Source: AC-32 sp038237925 (GTDB taxonomy: Bacteria > Actinomycetota > Thermoleophilia > Gaiellales > Gaiellaceae). Taken from it: a stretch of DNA of 52,116 bases. Below are positions 14,332 to 23,765 of this stretch, one piece after another. A program made the translations under genes and the position numbers. Position 1 is the stretch's first letter, and each line of letters begins with the position of its first letter. The notes under the pieces were generated by a model that searched no databases, had not been told where the DNA came from, and worked only from the letters and a program-made list of their open reading frames with translations. Where the stretch lies: assembly GCA_038237925.1 (NCBI GenBank), contig JBBRYF010000015.1, forward strand, positions 1 through 52,116. Reading direction: 5' to 3'.

Positions 14332-16620
14332 CTGAACTCGCTGCTCGTCGCCTGGATCGCCTTCCCGCTCGTACTCGCGGGTCTCTCACTCGGCTGCGGG
14401 AGCCTGCTCGAGCTGGCGGCGGGCGCGAGGCTGCCGCGCCCGCTCGTCCTGCCGGCCGGCCTGACCGTCGTGATCCTGGCGGCGCAGTTCGCGACGCTCG
14501 CCGACGCGACCGCCGAGCTGGCTGGTCCGCTCGTGGTTGCGCTCGCGCTCGCAGGGATACTGCTGGCGCCGTGGTGGCGGCCCGGGCCTACGCCCTGGGC
14601 GCCTGCCGGGGCGGCAGGCGTCTTTGCGGTCTTCGCCGCGCCGGTGGTGCTCTCCGGGCGCGCGACCTTCGCCGGCTACATCAAGCTCGACGACACCGCG
14701 ACCTACCTCGCGATGACCGACCGTGTGATGGAGCACGGCCGGAGCCTCGCCGGCCTTGCTCCTTCCACCTACGAGGCGACGCTCGCGACCACGCTCGCGA
14801 TCGGCTACCCGACCGGCAGCCTGATGCCGCTCGGGCTCGGGCACCAGCTGCTCGCCTACGACAGCGCCTGGTTGTATCAGCCGTACCTGACCTTCCTCGC
14901 GGCCCTCCTCGCGCTGGCGCTCTACGCCGTGCTCGAGCGTGCGATCCCGTCACCCCGGCTGCGAGCCCTCGCCGCCTTCCTCGCAGCGCAGCCGGCGGTC
15001 CTCTACGGCTACGCGCTCTGGGGCGGGATCAAGGAGCTCGCAGGCGCGCTGCTGCTTGCGCTGATCGGAGCGCTCGTGCCCTGGACGCTCGCGCAGGCGC
15101 GCGGGCCGCGGGCGGCGATCCCGCTGGCGGCGGCGTGCGCGACCGTCGTCTGCGTGCTCAGCCTGCCGGGCGCGTTCTGGCTCGTCACGCCGCTCCTGGC
15201 AGCCGGTGCGTTCATCCTGCGGCGACCTTCACGCTCGCTCCTGCGAAAGGCCGGCACCTTTCTGGCCGCGCTCGCCGTGCTCGGGGTGCCCGCGTACGTC
15301 GCGGCGGTCGACTGGCTGCCGCGGATCGGTGCGTTCGACAAGGCGTCGAACCTCGGCAACCTGATCGGCCCGCTGAGCGGGTGGCAGCTCTTCGGGATCT
15401 GGCCCATCGGCGACTTCCGCGTGCGCCCGCACCACTGGGCAGTTCCGACGTACGCGCTGATCGCCGTCGTGCTCGTCGCCGGCCTGGCCGGGCTGTGGTG
15501 GGCGTGGCGGAGCCGGGCCTGGGCGCTCCTCGTCTACGTGACGACCTCGCTGATCGGCTGCCTCGTCTTCGTCGGCATCAGCTCGCCGTGGGTCGGCGGC
15601 AAGACGATCGCGATGGCCTCTCCCGCGGTGCTCGCGGCCGCGCTCGCGGGCTGTGGCGCGCTCGTTGCGCGTGGCCGGTCGATCGAGGCGGCCGTCGTCG
15701 TCCTGGCCATCGCGGGCGGCGTGCTCTGGTCGAACGTCGACCAGTACCACGACGTCTGGCTCGCGCCGCAGGGACAGCTGCACGAGCTCGAGACGATCGG
15801 CCGCGACTTCGCCGGCGACGGACCCGCGCTGATGACCGTCTACGAGCCGTACGGCGTGCGCCACTTCCTCCGCCGCCTCGATCCTGAAGGCGCGTCCGAG
15901 CTGCGGCGCCGCTTCGACTACCTCACGAACGGGACGATGCTCGACAAGGGCGAGTCGGCCGACATCGACCGGATCCGGCTCGACCAGGTGCTCGTCTACC
16001 GGACGCTCGTGCTGCGGAGAGGACCGGCAGCGAGCCGTCCGCCTTCGGTCTATCGGCTCGTTTGGAGCGGGCGCTACTACGAGGTCTGGCAGCGGCCCGA
16101 GCAGCCGCGAACGATCGTGCGGCACATCCCGCTCGGGAGCACAAGCCAGGCTGCGGCCGTCCCATCGTGCCCGGCGGTCGAGGCGCTACGTGGCTCGGAG
16201 CTCGTAACGGCCACGCGACCGGAGGCGATCGGGCTCGGCGCTCCACCGCTCCCGGGGACCGCTGCGTTGCGCGTGTCGGTGCCGGTCGACGGCGTCTACA
16301 CCGCCTGGATCGCAGGCGACTGGTTCGGCCTCGCTTCGGTGTCGATCGACGGGCGCACCGTCGGCGCGAAGCGCGAGGAGCTGAACTGGCCAGGCCTCTA
16401 CACCGATCTCGGGTCGACGCCGCTTGCCGCGGGGGCTCACGACGTCACGATCAGCTACCGCGCCGGAGGCTGGCACCCGGGCAGCGGCGGCGACCCGTAC
16501 GCGTTTGGGCCGGTCGCGCTCAGTCTGATCGACGCACGCGATCCGGTCACCCTGACCCCGCCGAGAGACGCCGCCACGCTCTGCGGCCATCCGTGGGACT
16601 GGGTCGAGGCTCTTCGTTAG
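14332..16620 (+). CDS. Large polytopic membrane protein, GT-C-like, unknown function
   Basis: About 760 residues. Ten or more membrane helices cover roughly residues 1-440, then a soluble extracytoplasmic C-terminal part with a beta-sandwich-like domain (VYTAWIAGDWFGLASVSIDGRTVGAKREELN...HDVTISYRAGGW). The first large loop has a Asp-Asp pair (YIKLDDTATYLAMTDRVMEHG), reminiscent of GT-C glycosyltransferase loops; this is inference. The only standard start in frame is GTG 14470, but the coding-like hydrophobic N-terminus (NSLLVAWIAFPLVLAGLSLGCG) begins at a CTG (14332) immediately after the palindromic element, suggesting that the original start was altered. Its stop overlaps the convergent acetyltransferase gene. 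Confidence 0.65.
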   Translation: MNSLLVAWIAFPLVLAGLSLGCGSLLELAAGARLPRPLVLPAGLTVVILAAQFATLADATAELAGPLVVALALAGILLAPWWRPGPTPWAPAGAAGVFAVFAAPVVLSGRATFAGYIKLDDTATYLAMTDRVMEHGRSLAGLAPSTYEATLATTLAIGYPTGSLMPLGLGHQLLAYDSAWLYQPYLTFLAALLALALYAVLERAIPSPRLRALAAFLAAQPAVLYGYALWGGIKELAGALLLALIGALVPWTLAQARGPRAAIPLAAACATVVCVLSLPGAFWLVTPLLAAGAFILRRPSRSLLRKAGTFLAALAVLGVPAYVAAVDWLPRIGAFDKASNLGNLIGPLSGWQLFGIWPIGDFRVRPHHWAVPTYALIAVVLVAGLAGLWWAWRSRAWALLVYVTTSLIGCLVFVGISSPWVGGKTIAMASPAVLAAALAGCGALVARGRSIEAAVVVLAIAGGVLWSNVDQYHDVWLAPQGQLHELETIGRDFAGDGPALMTVYEPYGVRHFLRRLDPEGASELRRRFDYLTNGTMLDKGESADIDRIRLDQVLVYRTLVLRRGPAASRPPSVYRLVWSGRYYEVWQRPEQPRTIVRHIPLGSTSQAAAVPSCPAVEALRGSELVTATRPEAIGLGAPPLPGTAALRVSVPVDGVYTAWIAGDWFGLASVSIDGRTVGAKREELNWPGLYTDLGSTPLAAGAHDVTISYRAGGWHPGSGGDPYAFGPVALSLIDARDPVTLTPPRDAATLCGHPWDWVEALR

Positions 16621-17813
16621 AAGATCTCGGGGCACCACGGCTGGCGCTCGGTGCGGAAGAGCTCGTCGGCCCGCGCGACCCCGCCCGGCTTCAGCTCATC
16701 GAGCCGTCCAGCCCAGCGGAGCTGCTCGAACGTGAACCCGCCCAGGTAGACGGAGCCGAGCGCCGATGCATCGAGCAGCAGGTCGGCAGGCGCCGTCGTC
16801 CGGTCGACGCTTCCGTCGGCCACGTGCCAGCGCGCCTGATTCCAGGGGCAGAACTCGTCGGCGACGTCGAGCACTATGGAGCCCTCGCCGAGCCGCCGGG
16901 CACCTAGCGCGGTGCCCACGTCGACGAGCCGGACCCAGAGCGCCTCCATCACGGTGAAGTCCATCCGGCGCGGCTCTCGGATCCAGTGGAAGAGCGGGTG
17001 GTCGAGGGGCAGCCAGTAGGCGTTGATCTGCGCAACCCAGTCGATCGCGAGCAGGTAGCGCCAGATCGCGGCGAGCGCTTGTGGCGATGTGCCCAACGCC
17101 TCGCTGACCTCGACCTTCGTCTTCGTGATCATGTGGCTGATCCCGAAGTCGAGCCGGTAGAGCGCGTAGGCCTCGGGGACGCCGTCGAGCTCGATCACGA
17201 CCCGCATCTGCTTCCCGCCCTGCGAGCGCTCGCGCAGGCGACGGACCTTCCACCAGTCAGAAGTGCGCGTGAACATCCCGACCGTCTCGGCCTGCAGGCG
17301 ATCGTAGATCCCGGCGATGACGTCGAGAACCTCCTCGTCGGTCCCGAGGAGACGCGCCTCGCCGAGCGGCTTGTCATCCCACGGACGCGCGTGCTCCCTC
17401 GGCAGCTCGATGTCGCCCGCGAGCGACGCGAGGCCGTACCCGAAGCGCGAGTAGATGCCGCCTTCGGCCGCGTAGAGCATCGCGATCGGCTCCCCACGCT
17501 CGTGCGCGTCCGCGAGCTGCCGCCGCATGAGCGCGGTCAGGGCGCCACGGCGCCGGTGCGTCGGCAGGACGCCCACGGCCATCACGCCGGCCGTCGGGAC
17601 CTGGGCGCCGCCGGGGACAGTCGTGTCGAAGAGGTACGCGCCTGCGCCGCCGACGATCGCGCCGCCGTCTACCGCGGCGAGCACGCGCTCGGCCGGCAGG
17701 ATCGTCCCGAGGCGCTCGGTCTCCTCGGCCTCGGGCCGGCTGCCGAAGTAGTGCCAGATCCCGGTGAGCGCCCCTGCGACCTCGTCCGGCGCGCAGGTCT
17801 TGACCTCGATCAC
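16617..17813 (-). CDS. Eis-type GNAT N-acetyltransferase
   Basis: 398 residues, the normal length for Eis (enhanced intracellular survival) family proteins. The order is an N-terminal GNAT domain with the acetyl-CoA motif (VGVLPTHRRRGALTALMRRQL, about 100-120), a YSRFGYGLAS segment characteristic of Eis, a second degenerate GNAT domain, and a C-terminal SCP2-like domain (ending in RQPWCPEIF, where the C-terminal carboxylate acts in catalysis in Eis). Family members acetylate amines of aminoglycosides and lysines; the substrate here is unknown. The GTG start at 17813 overlaps the TAG stop of pcrA by one base, so the two are co-transcribed. Confidence 0.8.
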   Translation of the reverse strand: MIEVKTCAPDEVAGALTGIWHYFGSRPEAEETERLGTILPAERVLAAVDGGAIVGGAGAYLFDTTVPGGAQVPTAGVMAVGVLPTHRRRGALTALMRRQLADAHERGEPIAMLYAAEGGIYSRFGYGLASLAGDIELPREHARPWDDKPLGEARLLGTDEEVLDVIAGIYDRLQAETVGMFTRTSDWWKVRRLRERSQGGKQMRVVIELDGVPEAYALYRLDFGISHMITKTKVEVSEALGTSPQALAAIWRYLLAIDWVAQINAYWLPLDHPLFHWIREPRRMDFTVMEALWVRLVDVGTALGARRLGEGSIVLDVADEFCPWNQARWHVADGSVDRTTAPADLLLDASALGSVYLGGFTFEQLRWAGRLDELKPGGVARADELFRTERQPWCPEIF

Positions 17814-19966
17814 TATGCGATCCGCTCGAGCGGCGCGTAGTCGAGCATCAGCTTCCGCTCGCTGCCGTCGTTCGCGAAGCGGACGGTGACGAGGCCGCCG
17901 GGCTCGATCGCGGTCACGACACCCTCGCCGAGCGTCTCGTGTCGCACCGAGTCGCCGGTCGAGAGCGAGGGCGCGTCCGAGCGTGGCGCGACGCCCGTCG
18001 GCGACCCGTAACCCGACCACGAGGCGGGCCGCAGCCGCTGTCGCTCGACCTTGTCCGGCGGCAGCTCGTCGAGGAAGCGCGAGGGCAGGTTGTAGGAACG
18101 GCTGCCGTAGAGGGATCGCCCGCTCGCGTGGGTGAGCACGAGCCGCTCCTTCGCCCGCGTCATGCCGACGTAGGCGAGCCGCCGCTCCTCCTCGAGGCCC
18201 TGCTCCTCGATCGAGCGGGCATGCGGGAAGATCCCCTCCTCCATCCCGATCATGAAGACGGCGCGGAACTCGAGCCCCTTCGCGTTGTGCAGCGTCATCA
18301 GCGTGACGAGACTCTGCTCGCCGCGGATCGCGTCCTGGTCGGAGTAGAGCGAGATCTCCTGGAGGAAGCCCGAGAGCGACGGCTCCGGCGAGGTCTGCTG
18401 GTACTCCTGCGCGACGCCGACGAGCTCCTGGAGGTTCTCCATTCGCCCCTGCGCCTCGATCGTGCGCTCGGCGCGCAGCGCGTCCAGGTAGCCGCTGCGC
18501 TCGAGCACGCGCTCGATCACGTCGGGCACGTCCATGTCGAGGGCGCCCGCCATCAGCGACTGAAGGAGGCCGTGGAACTGCTGCACCGCCCTCAGCGGCG
18601 CGGCGGAGATCCCCGCGTCTTCCGCCTGGCCGAGCGCCTCCCAGAGCGAGATCCCGTAGGCGTCGGCGTGCGCCTGCAGCCGCGCGAGGCTCGCGTCGCC
18701 GATCCCGCGCCGCGGCCGATTGGCGGCGCGCTGCAGCGAGACGGCGTCGTAGGGGTTGTCGATCGCCTGCAGGTAGGCGATCAGGTCCTTCACCTCGGCC
18801 CGCTCGTAGAAGCGTGGGCCGCCGATCACCTGGTACGCGACGCCCTGGCGGACGAGCACGTCCTCCAGTACCCGCGACTGCGCGTTCGTCCGGTAGAAGA
18901 CGGCGATCTCGCTGCCGTTGCAGCCTTCCTCGACGAGCAGCGCGATCTCGGCGGCGACGAAGCGCGCCTCGGCATGCTCGTCCTCCACCTCGAGCACGCG
19001 CACCGGCTCGCCTTCGCCGAGCTCCGACCAGAGGTTCTTCGGCTTCCGCTCGCGGTTGTGCTCGATCACCGCGTTGGCGGCCTGGAGGATCGTGTTCGTC
19101 GAGCGGTAGTTCTGCTCCAGCGCGATCGTCCGTGTCTCGCCGAAGTCGCGCTCGAACTCGAGGATGTTGCGGATGTCGGCGCCGCGGAAGGCGTAGATCG
19201 ACTGATCTGGGTCTCCCACAGCGCAGACGTTCCGGTGCTTCTGGGCCAGCAACTGCAGCAGCCGGTATTGCGCGTGGTTCGTGTCCTGGTACTCGTCGAC
19301 GAGGATGTAACGGAAGGCCGTCTGCCAGCGCTCGCGCGCCTCCGGGAAGCCTTCGAGCACCTGCACGGTCAGCATCAGCATGTCGTCGAAGTCGACCGCG
19401 TTCGAGGCGAACATCCGTCGCTGGTAGAGGTCGTAGACCTCGGCGACGGTCTGGTCGTAGAAGGAGGCGACGCGCTCGGCGTACTCCGCGGGCGTGACGA
19501 GCTGGTTCTTTGCGGCCGAGATCTGCGCGTGGATCCCGCGCGGGACGAAGCGCTTCGGGTCGCGCTCGAGCTCCTCGAGGCACGCCTTGGTGAGCCGCAC
19601 CTGGTCGGCTGAGTCGTAGATCGTGAAGTTGCTCCGGTAGCCGAGTCGAGGCGCCTCGCGCCGGAGGATGCGGCCGCAGGCGGCGTGGAATGTAAGGATC
19701 CAGATCGAGCGCGCGACCGGGCCGAGCAGGTCCTCGAGCCGCTCGCGCATCTCGCCCGCGGCCTTGTTCGTGAACGTGATCGCCAGGATCTCGTTCGGCT
19801 TCACGCCGCACGCGTTGAGCAGATGGGCGACGCGATAGGTGAGCACGCGCGTCTTGCCGGAGCCCGCGCCTGCGATTACGAGCAGCGGGCCCTCGGTCGC
19901 GAGGACAGCCTCGCGCTGGGCCGGATTCAGGTCGGCGAGGTACTGCTCGGGCGAAGCGACAGCCAT
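17813..19966 (-). CDS. pcrA: ATP-dependent DNA helicase PcrA/UvrD
   Basis: 717 residues, full length for superfamily 1A. It starts LNPAQREAVLATEGPLLVIAGAGSGKT (Q-motif and Walker A), with VDEYQDTN (Walker B), VGDPDQSIYAFRGA (motif III), LEQNYRST (motif IV), VTLMTLHNAKGLEF (motif V) and VGMTRAKERLVL (motif VI), and a Tudor-like C-terminal domain (HETLGEGVVTAIEPGGLVTVRF) that binds RNA polymerase in PcrA. It is a 3'-5' helicase for nucleotide excision repair and removal of stalled complexes. It is followed without a gap by the acetyltransferase gene. Confidence 0.95.
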   Translation of the reverse strand: MAVASPEQYLADLNPAQREAVLATEGPLLVIAGAGSGKTRVLTYRVAHLLNACGVKPNEILAITFTNKAAGEMRERLEDLLGPVARSIWILTFHAACGRILRREAPRLGYRSNFTIYDSADQVRLTKACLEELERDPKRFVPRGIHAQISAAKNQLVTPAEYAERVASFYDQTVAEVYDLYQRRMFASNAVDFDDMLMLTVQVLEGFPEARERWQTAFRYILVDEYQDTNHAQYRLLQLLAQKHRNVCAVGDPDQSIYAFRGADIRNILEFERDFGETRTIALEQNYRSTNTILQAANAVIEHNRERKPKNLWSELGEGEPVRVLEVEDEHAEARFVAAEIALLVEEGCNGSEIAVFYRTNAQSRVLEDVLVRQGVAYQVIGGPRFYERAEVKDLIAYLQAIDNPYDAVSLQRAANRPRRGIGDASLARLQAHADAYGISLWEALGQAEDAGISAAPLRAVQQFHGLLQSLMAGALDMDVPDVIERVLERSGYLDALRAERTIEAQGRMENLQELVGVAQEYQQTSPEPSLSGFLQEISLYSDQDAIRGEQSLVTLMTLHNAKGLEFRAVFMIGMEEGIFPHARSIEEQGLEEERRLAYVGMTRAKERLVLTHASGRSLYGSRSYNLPSRFLDELPPDKVERQRLRPASWSGYGSPTGVAPRSDAPSLSTGDSVRHETLGEGVVTAIEPGGLVTVRFANDGSERKLMLDYAPLERIA

Positions 19967-19989
19967 GTAGGCGATGCTAGCGGCGAGCC

Positions 19990-20889
19990 ATGAGGGTGCT
20001 CGCGACCCGACGCTACCCAGGACCCGCTTTCGAGGAGCTCGAGGACGTCGAGGTCGCGCCGCTCGATGCGCTGCGGGCGCCCCGGGAGGACATCGAAGGG
20101 CTGATCGTGGCGAACGAGCCGGTGCCGCTCGACCTGCTCCGGCGGCTCAGGATCGTGGCGAACTTCGGCGTCGGCTACGACCGGATCGACGTCGCTGCCT
20201 GCGCGGCTCGCGGGGTCGTCGTCACGAACACGCCGGGTGTCCTCGACGATGCGACCGCCGACCTCGCGTTCTCGCTGATCCTCGCCGTGAGGCGGCGCGT
20301 TGTCGAGGGCGACCGCCTCGTGCGCTCCGGCGCCTGGGCCGGCTCCTGGTCGGAAGGCGGGCTCGCGCAGGAGCTGACGGGCTCGACGCTCGGGATCCTC
20401 GGGCTCGGACGGATCGGCAGCGCGGTCGCGCGGCGCGCGCGGGGATTCGAGCTGGAGGTGCTCTACACGCAGCGTCGCCGGGTCGACACCGAGCTCGGCG
20501 AGTACCGTGAGCTGGACGAGCTCTTCGAGCAGTCCGACATCGTCAGCATCCACGCGCCGCTGACCGCCGAGACGGACGGCCTCGTCGATGCCCGCCTGCT
20601 CGCAGTGCTCCGCGACGGCGCCTGCCTCGTCAACACGGCGCGCGGCGAGATCCTTGACGAGCGGGCGCTCGTGCGCGAGCTCGTCTCGGGCCGCATCCGC
20701 GCCGGCCTCGACGTCTTCGCCCACGAGCCCGAGGTGCCAAAGGAGCTGCTCGACCTGCCAAACGTCGTCCTCACGCCGCACATCGGCAGCGCGACGCAAC
20801 AGACGCGCGAGGCGATGACGCGGCTCGTCGTCGACAACCTGCTCGCGGTCGAGCACGGCGACGCGCCGCTCACGCCCGTCGGCGGCTAG
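19990..20889 (+). CDS. D-2-hydroxyacid dehydrogenase (glyoxylate/hydroxypyruvate reductase-like)
   Basis: 299 residues. The NAD(P)-binding motif LGILGLGRIGSAVARRARGF (about 137-155) lies in the centre. The catalytic triad of the family is present: Arg in NTARGEILDE, Glu in the VFAHEPEVPKELL region, and His in LTPHIGSAT. It fits GhrB/glycerate dehydrogenase-type enzymes that reduce glyoxylate or hydroxypyruvate. The gene is divergent from pcrA (23-bp gap) and convergent, with a 4-bp overlap, with the broken glyoxalase-like gene. The exact substrate cannot be told from sequence. Confidence 0.85.
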   Translation: MRVLATRRYPGPAFEELEDVEVAPLDALRAPREDIEGLIVANEPVPLDLLRRLRIVANFGVGYDRIDVAACAARGVVVTNTPGVLDDATADLAFSLILAVRRRVVEGDRLVRSGAWAGSWSEGGLAQELTGSTLGILGLGRIGSAVARRARGFELEVLYTQRRRVDTELGEYRELDELFEQSDIVSIHAPLTAETDGLVDARLLAVLRDGACLVNTARGEILDERALVRELVSGRIRAGLDVFAHEPEVPKELLDLPNVVLTPHIGSATQQTREAMTRLVVDNLLAVEHGDAPLTPVGG

Positions 20890-21505
20890 GCGATCACGAC
20901 CTCACCGCGCGCCGTGGCGATGCGAGCCTCGCGAATGCCGCCCTCGCCACCGACGAACCGCAGCGGCAGCTCGTGCGGGCCGAGCCACTCGCGCAGCTGG
21001 CTCTCAGAGCCGCCGACCGAGAGCTCGAGGAAGCCTCCGGGAGAGCACGTGTGGCCGACCCGGTCGTACATCGCCTGCCAGCGCCCGACGCGGTCGCCGT
21101 TGTTCGGGTAGTCGATGAAGAACGGCAGCTCGGGCGGACCCGACACGGCGCGCCAGCCGCGAAGCGTCCCGTCGCCGTGAGGCACCGTGTAGTCGAAGAC
21201 ATCGATTCCGAGCCTTCGGGAGACAGCGTCGAGGTCATCGACCCGCACCGCCAGGCGAACAGGCCGAAGCCGGCGGCCTCGCAAGCCAGCACGAAACGCC
21301 CGGACTCCGTGCTCGCCGCGGCCTCCCGATTCTCGATGGTGAGGAACTCGAGGTAGCTGAGAGGCTCAAGCGGCACGTTGTGATTGCGAGTGCCGGCGAA
21401 GGGCTGGTAAGCACCCGGCTCGGAGCCGAGACCGTGCCGCTCGCGTAGCTCCGTGGCGGTCTTGGCCGCATCCGGGACGAGCATCACGACGTGGTCGATC
21501 ACCAT
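20886..21505 (-). pseudogene. Glyoxalase/VOC-like (glyoxalase-like domain) protein, one frameshift
   Basis: The N-terminal half (from ATG 21505: VIDHVVMLVPDAAKTATELRERHG) and the C-terminal half (AVRVDDLDAVSRRLGIDVFDYTVPHGDG...PFFIDYPN) lie in different frames. They join if one G is added at about 21251-21253, where CCTGGCGGTG would become CCTGGGCGGTG, restoring GLFAWAVRVDDLD. The intact protein of about 206 residues would resemble the glyoxalase-like (VOC superfamily) proteins that start with IDHVV. One missing base in a C/G run may be an assembly error or a genuine inactivation. Confidence 0.7.
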
Positions 21506-21533
21506 CCGCCGCGACCTTAGATGGCCTACGCTC

Positions 21534-21902
21534 GTGGATGTGGGCTTCGCATTCGGCTCGATCGACGAGATGGGCGACGGCGTCTTCCGCAAGGTGCGCC
21601 AGGAGCTCGGCGTCACCGCCTTCGGCGTCAACGTGCTCGTGCTCGAGCCGGGTGTCGTCGCCCGGCCGCACTTCCACGAGGAGCAGGACGAGCTCTACTT
21701 CGTCCACGCGGGGCGGGCACGGTTCGCGCTACCGGGCGAGACGCGAGAGCTCGGGCCGGGCGGCCTCTGCCACGTCGAGTCGACGACGCCGCGCCAGCTG
21801 ACGAGCGTCGGTGACGAGAACCTCGTACTGCTCGTCGTCGGCGCGAAGGGCGGCTACGTCGGCCGGGACGGTAAGTTGGCCGATCCGTCGAAGCTGGGCT
21901 AG
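21534..21902 (+). CDS. Cupin-domain protein
   Basis: About 122 residues, a single small beta-barrel. Cupin motif 1 is visible (RPHFHEEQDELYFVHAGRARFAL, with His, His and Glu as metal ligands), and motif 2 (GLCHVESTTPRQL) keeps the His. Small cupins of this type bind a metal and are often isomerases, dioxygenases or sensors; the substrate is not evident. The start is taken as GTG 21534 (GTG 21540 is an alternative), because the upstream frame lies in the divergent glyoxalase gene's start. The stop overlaps the convergent flippase-like gene by 4 bp. Confidence 0.75.
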   Translation: MDVGFAFGSIDEMGDGVFRKVRQELGVTAFGVNVLVLEPGVVARPHFHEEQDELYFVHAGRARFALPGETRELGPGGLCHVESTTPRQLTSVGDENLVLLVVGAKGGYVGRDGKLADPSKLG

Positions 21903-22828
21903 AACCGAACGGCCGCGCGGCGGAACTCGCCGAGTCGCCGGCTGTAGAACGCGAGCCCGACCATCGCGGCGACGGCGGTCGCGAGGCTGCCGGCCGCGGG
22001 CGTGAAGACGCTGGCGGCCGCGGCGGTCGTGCCACCGTGTCCGGCCATCGCAAGCGCTCCGAGCGCGGCGCCCTGGTAGAGGCCGACGTTGCCGGGCAGG
22101 AACGGCATGGTGTTCGCGAGCCCGGTGACGACCATGTAGAGCAGCGCGGCGCCGACACCAACGTGGACGCCGACCGCGTGGAGCAGGAAGAGGATTCCGA
22201 ACCAGCGCGCGACCCAGGTGACGATCAGGATCAGGCCGGCGAAGAGCATCACGCGCTTCGGGGCGGCGGCTCCGTCGAGGAACGCGCCGAAGCCCTTCGG
22301 CATTCGGTCGCCGAGGCGCCGGTGCAGGAGCGAGACGAGCACGAGCCCGGCGGTCGCGAGCGGGAGGCCGACGAGCATCGTGATCTTCGCCCAGCCGGGT
22401 ACCGGTAGGAAGAACGCCGAGGCAGCTCCGACGAGCACGAAGGCGATCATCTCGAGCAGGTGCGCGCAGAGCAGACTGCCGCCCGCGCGCGAGAAGCCGG
22501 GCCAGCGCGGGCCTGCGGCGACTCTCAGCACCGCGACCTTCGAAGCCTCGCCCATGCGTCCGGGCAAAACGGTGTCGAGGAACGAGCCCACCGAGCTCGC
22601 GGCGTACATCGCGCGAAAGCCGACGGGGGAGCGCACGGTGGACGTCCAGGCGAGCGCGCGCAAAGGCTGCACCGCGCCGAGAATGGCCATGCCGGCCAGC
22701 AGGTAGCGCCAGTCCGGAGTGGCGGCCGCCCGGAAGACGTTCGAGCCGGTCCGGACACCGAGCAACGCAACGCCCGCGATCGAGACGAGCACGAACGCGA
22801 CCAGCACTTTCCGACGCCCCACCTTCAT
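21899..22828 (-). CDS. LPG synthase TM-type flippase-like membrane protein (UPF0104)
   Basis: About 309 residues from the ATG at 22828; an earlier frame start at 22924 adds a non-conserved leader. Eight or so membrane helices are visible. Family features include ALAWTSTVRSPVGFRAMYAASSVGSFLDTVLPGRMGEASKVAVLR (the PGRxGE core motif of the MprF/AglD transmembrane family) and a late FLPGNVGLYQGAALGAL motif. Relatives flip or synthesise lysyl-phosphatidylglycerol, or serve polyprenol-linked glycan assembly. No catalytic aminoacyltransferase domain is present, so a lipid flippase-type role is the best inference. Confidence 0.8.
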   Translation of the reverse strand: MKVGRRKVLVAFVLVSIAGVALLGVRTGSNVFRAAATPDWRYLLAGMAILGAVQPLRALAWTSTVRSPVGFRAMYAASSVGSFLDTVLPGRMGEASKVAVLRVAAGPRWPGFSRAGGSLLCAHLLEMIAFVLVGAASAFFLPVPGWAKITMLVGLPLATAGLVLVSLLHRRLGDRMPKGFGAFLDGAAAPKRVMLFAGLILIVTWVARWFGILFLLHAVGVHVGVGAALLYMVVTGLANTMPFLPGNVGLYQGAALGALAMAGHGGTTAAAASVFTPAAGSLATAVAAMVGLAFYSRRLGEFRRAAVRF

Positions 22829-23006
22829 CACCGTCACGTTCACGGCATCGGCAATTCGTCGCCCGAGGGTGAATCCCTGGAAGGGTGAGACACGCGTACG
22901 CGTAGTCGGGATCGTCGGTCGCATCGGGAACGGGCCACACGACTACTGCCCTCATCGGGCGACCGCCAACCACGGTATCAGCGACTGCGGCCGCCTGCAG
23001 GCGAGA

Positions 23007-23765
23007 ATGTCCCGGCGGATGACCGTGCAGGCGAGCATCGAGGAGCTTCGAGAGCTGCGCGCCTTCGCGTGCCGCCTCACCCCCGACCGCGCGATCGACT
23101 CGCTCGACGAGGCCGAAGAGTTCCTGCTCGACCGCGGCTTGCTGACCCGGACGAGCCACTGCGCGCTGCCGAGCCTGTTCGAAGCCTGCCACGAGGAGCC
23201 CTATGCGCCGGACAAGCCTGGCTTCGGCCAGTGGCCGCGGACGAAGTTCCCCTGGTTCGGCGAGCTGGCGGCCCGCGGATACCTCTCGCTCGCGGTCCAT
23301 CGTGGCAAGAGCCTCCTCGTCTCGCCTGCGCTCGTGCGATTGATGGACCCACTCTGCCGAGCCGAGCTGGCGCGGGGCGAGGACGAGCCGCTGGTGCGCC
23401 ACCTTGCCGAAGCCGGGCCGTCGGAGCTCGACGACCTCCGGCTCGAGCTCGGGCTTGCGCCGAAGGAGCTGAAGCACCTGCGAGTGCCGCTCGAGCGCAG
23501 CGGCGCGCTCGTCTCGCGCAGCGTCGTCTACGAGCAGCCGCACCGGCACACGAGCGAGCTCGCGCGCTGGGACCAGGTCGTCCCCGAGGCATCCGGCGAG
23601 GGCGGGCTCGAAGAGCTGATCGTCGCGGCGGTGCGGGCCGCGGTCGTCGCGCCGGAGCGCGAGCTTTCCCGATGGTTCTCGTGGCCGCTCGAGCGCGGAC
23701 TGGTCGAGCGGCTCGTCTCGGCCGGCCGGCTCTACCGGCCCGAAGCGGGCTGGGTGGCTACTTGA
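23007..23765 (+). CDS. Winged-helix protein, possibly AlkZ/YcaQ-related
   Basis: About 252 residues from the ATG at 23007; the frame is open further upstream but that part overlaps the flippase gene and is not protein-like. The sequence has TRTSHCALPSLFEACHEEPYAPDKPGFGQWPRTKFPWFGEL, which I associate with the AlkZ-related group, and later winged-helix-like segments (LRLELGLAPKELKHLRVPLERSGALVSR; ERGLVERLVSAGRLYRPEAGWV). The catalytic QxQ motif of true AlkZ DNA glycosylases is not visible, so DNA binding is more certain than glycosylase activity. It is convergent with the B12 operon, overlapping its last gene by 8 bp. Confidence 0.5.
   Translation: MSRRMTVQASIEELRELRAFACRLTPDRAIDSLDEAEEFLLDRGLLTRTSHCALPSLFEACHEEPYAPDKPGFGQWPRTKFPWFGELAARGYLSLAVHRGKSLLVSPALVRLMDPLCRAELARGEDEPLVRHLAEAGPSELDDLRLELGLAPKELKHLRVPLERSGALVSRSVVYEQPHRHTSELARWDQVVPEASGEGGLEELIVAAVRAAVVAPERELSRWFSWPLERGLVERLVSAGRLYRPEAGWVAT

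Noticed and set aside
16617..19811. A 1064-codon minus-strand frame covering pcrA and the acetyltransferase
   Set aside because: Its first two thirds are an Arg/Ala-rich out-of-frame shadow of pcrA; only the part after the GTG at 17813 is real (Eis-type protein).
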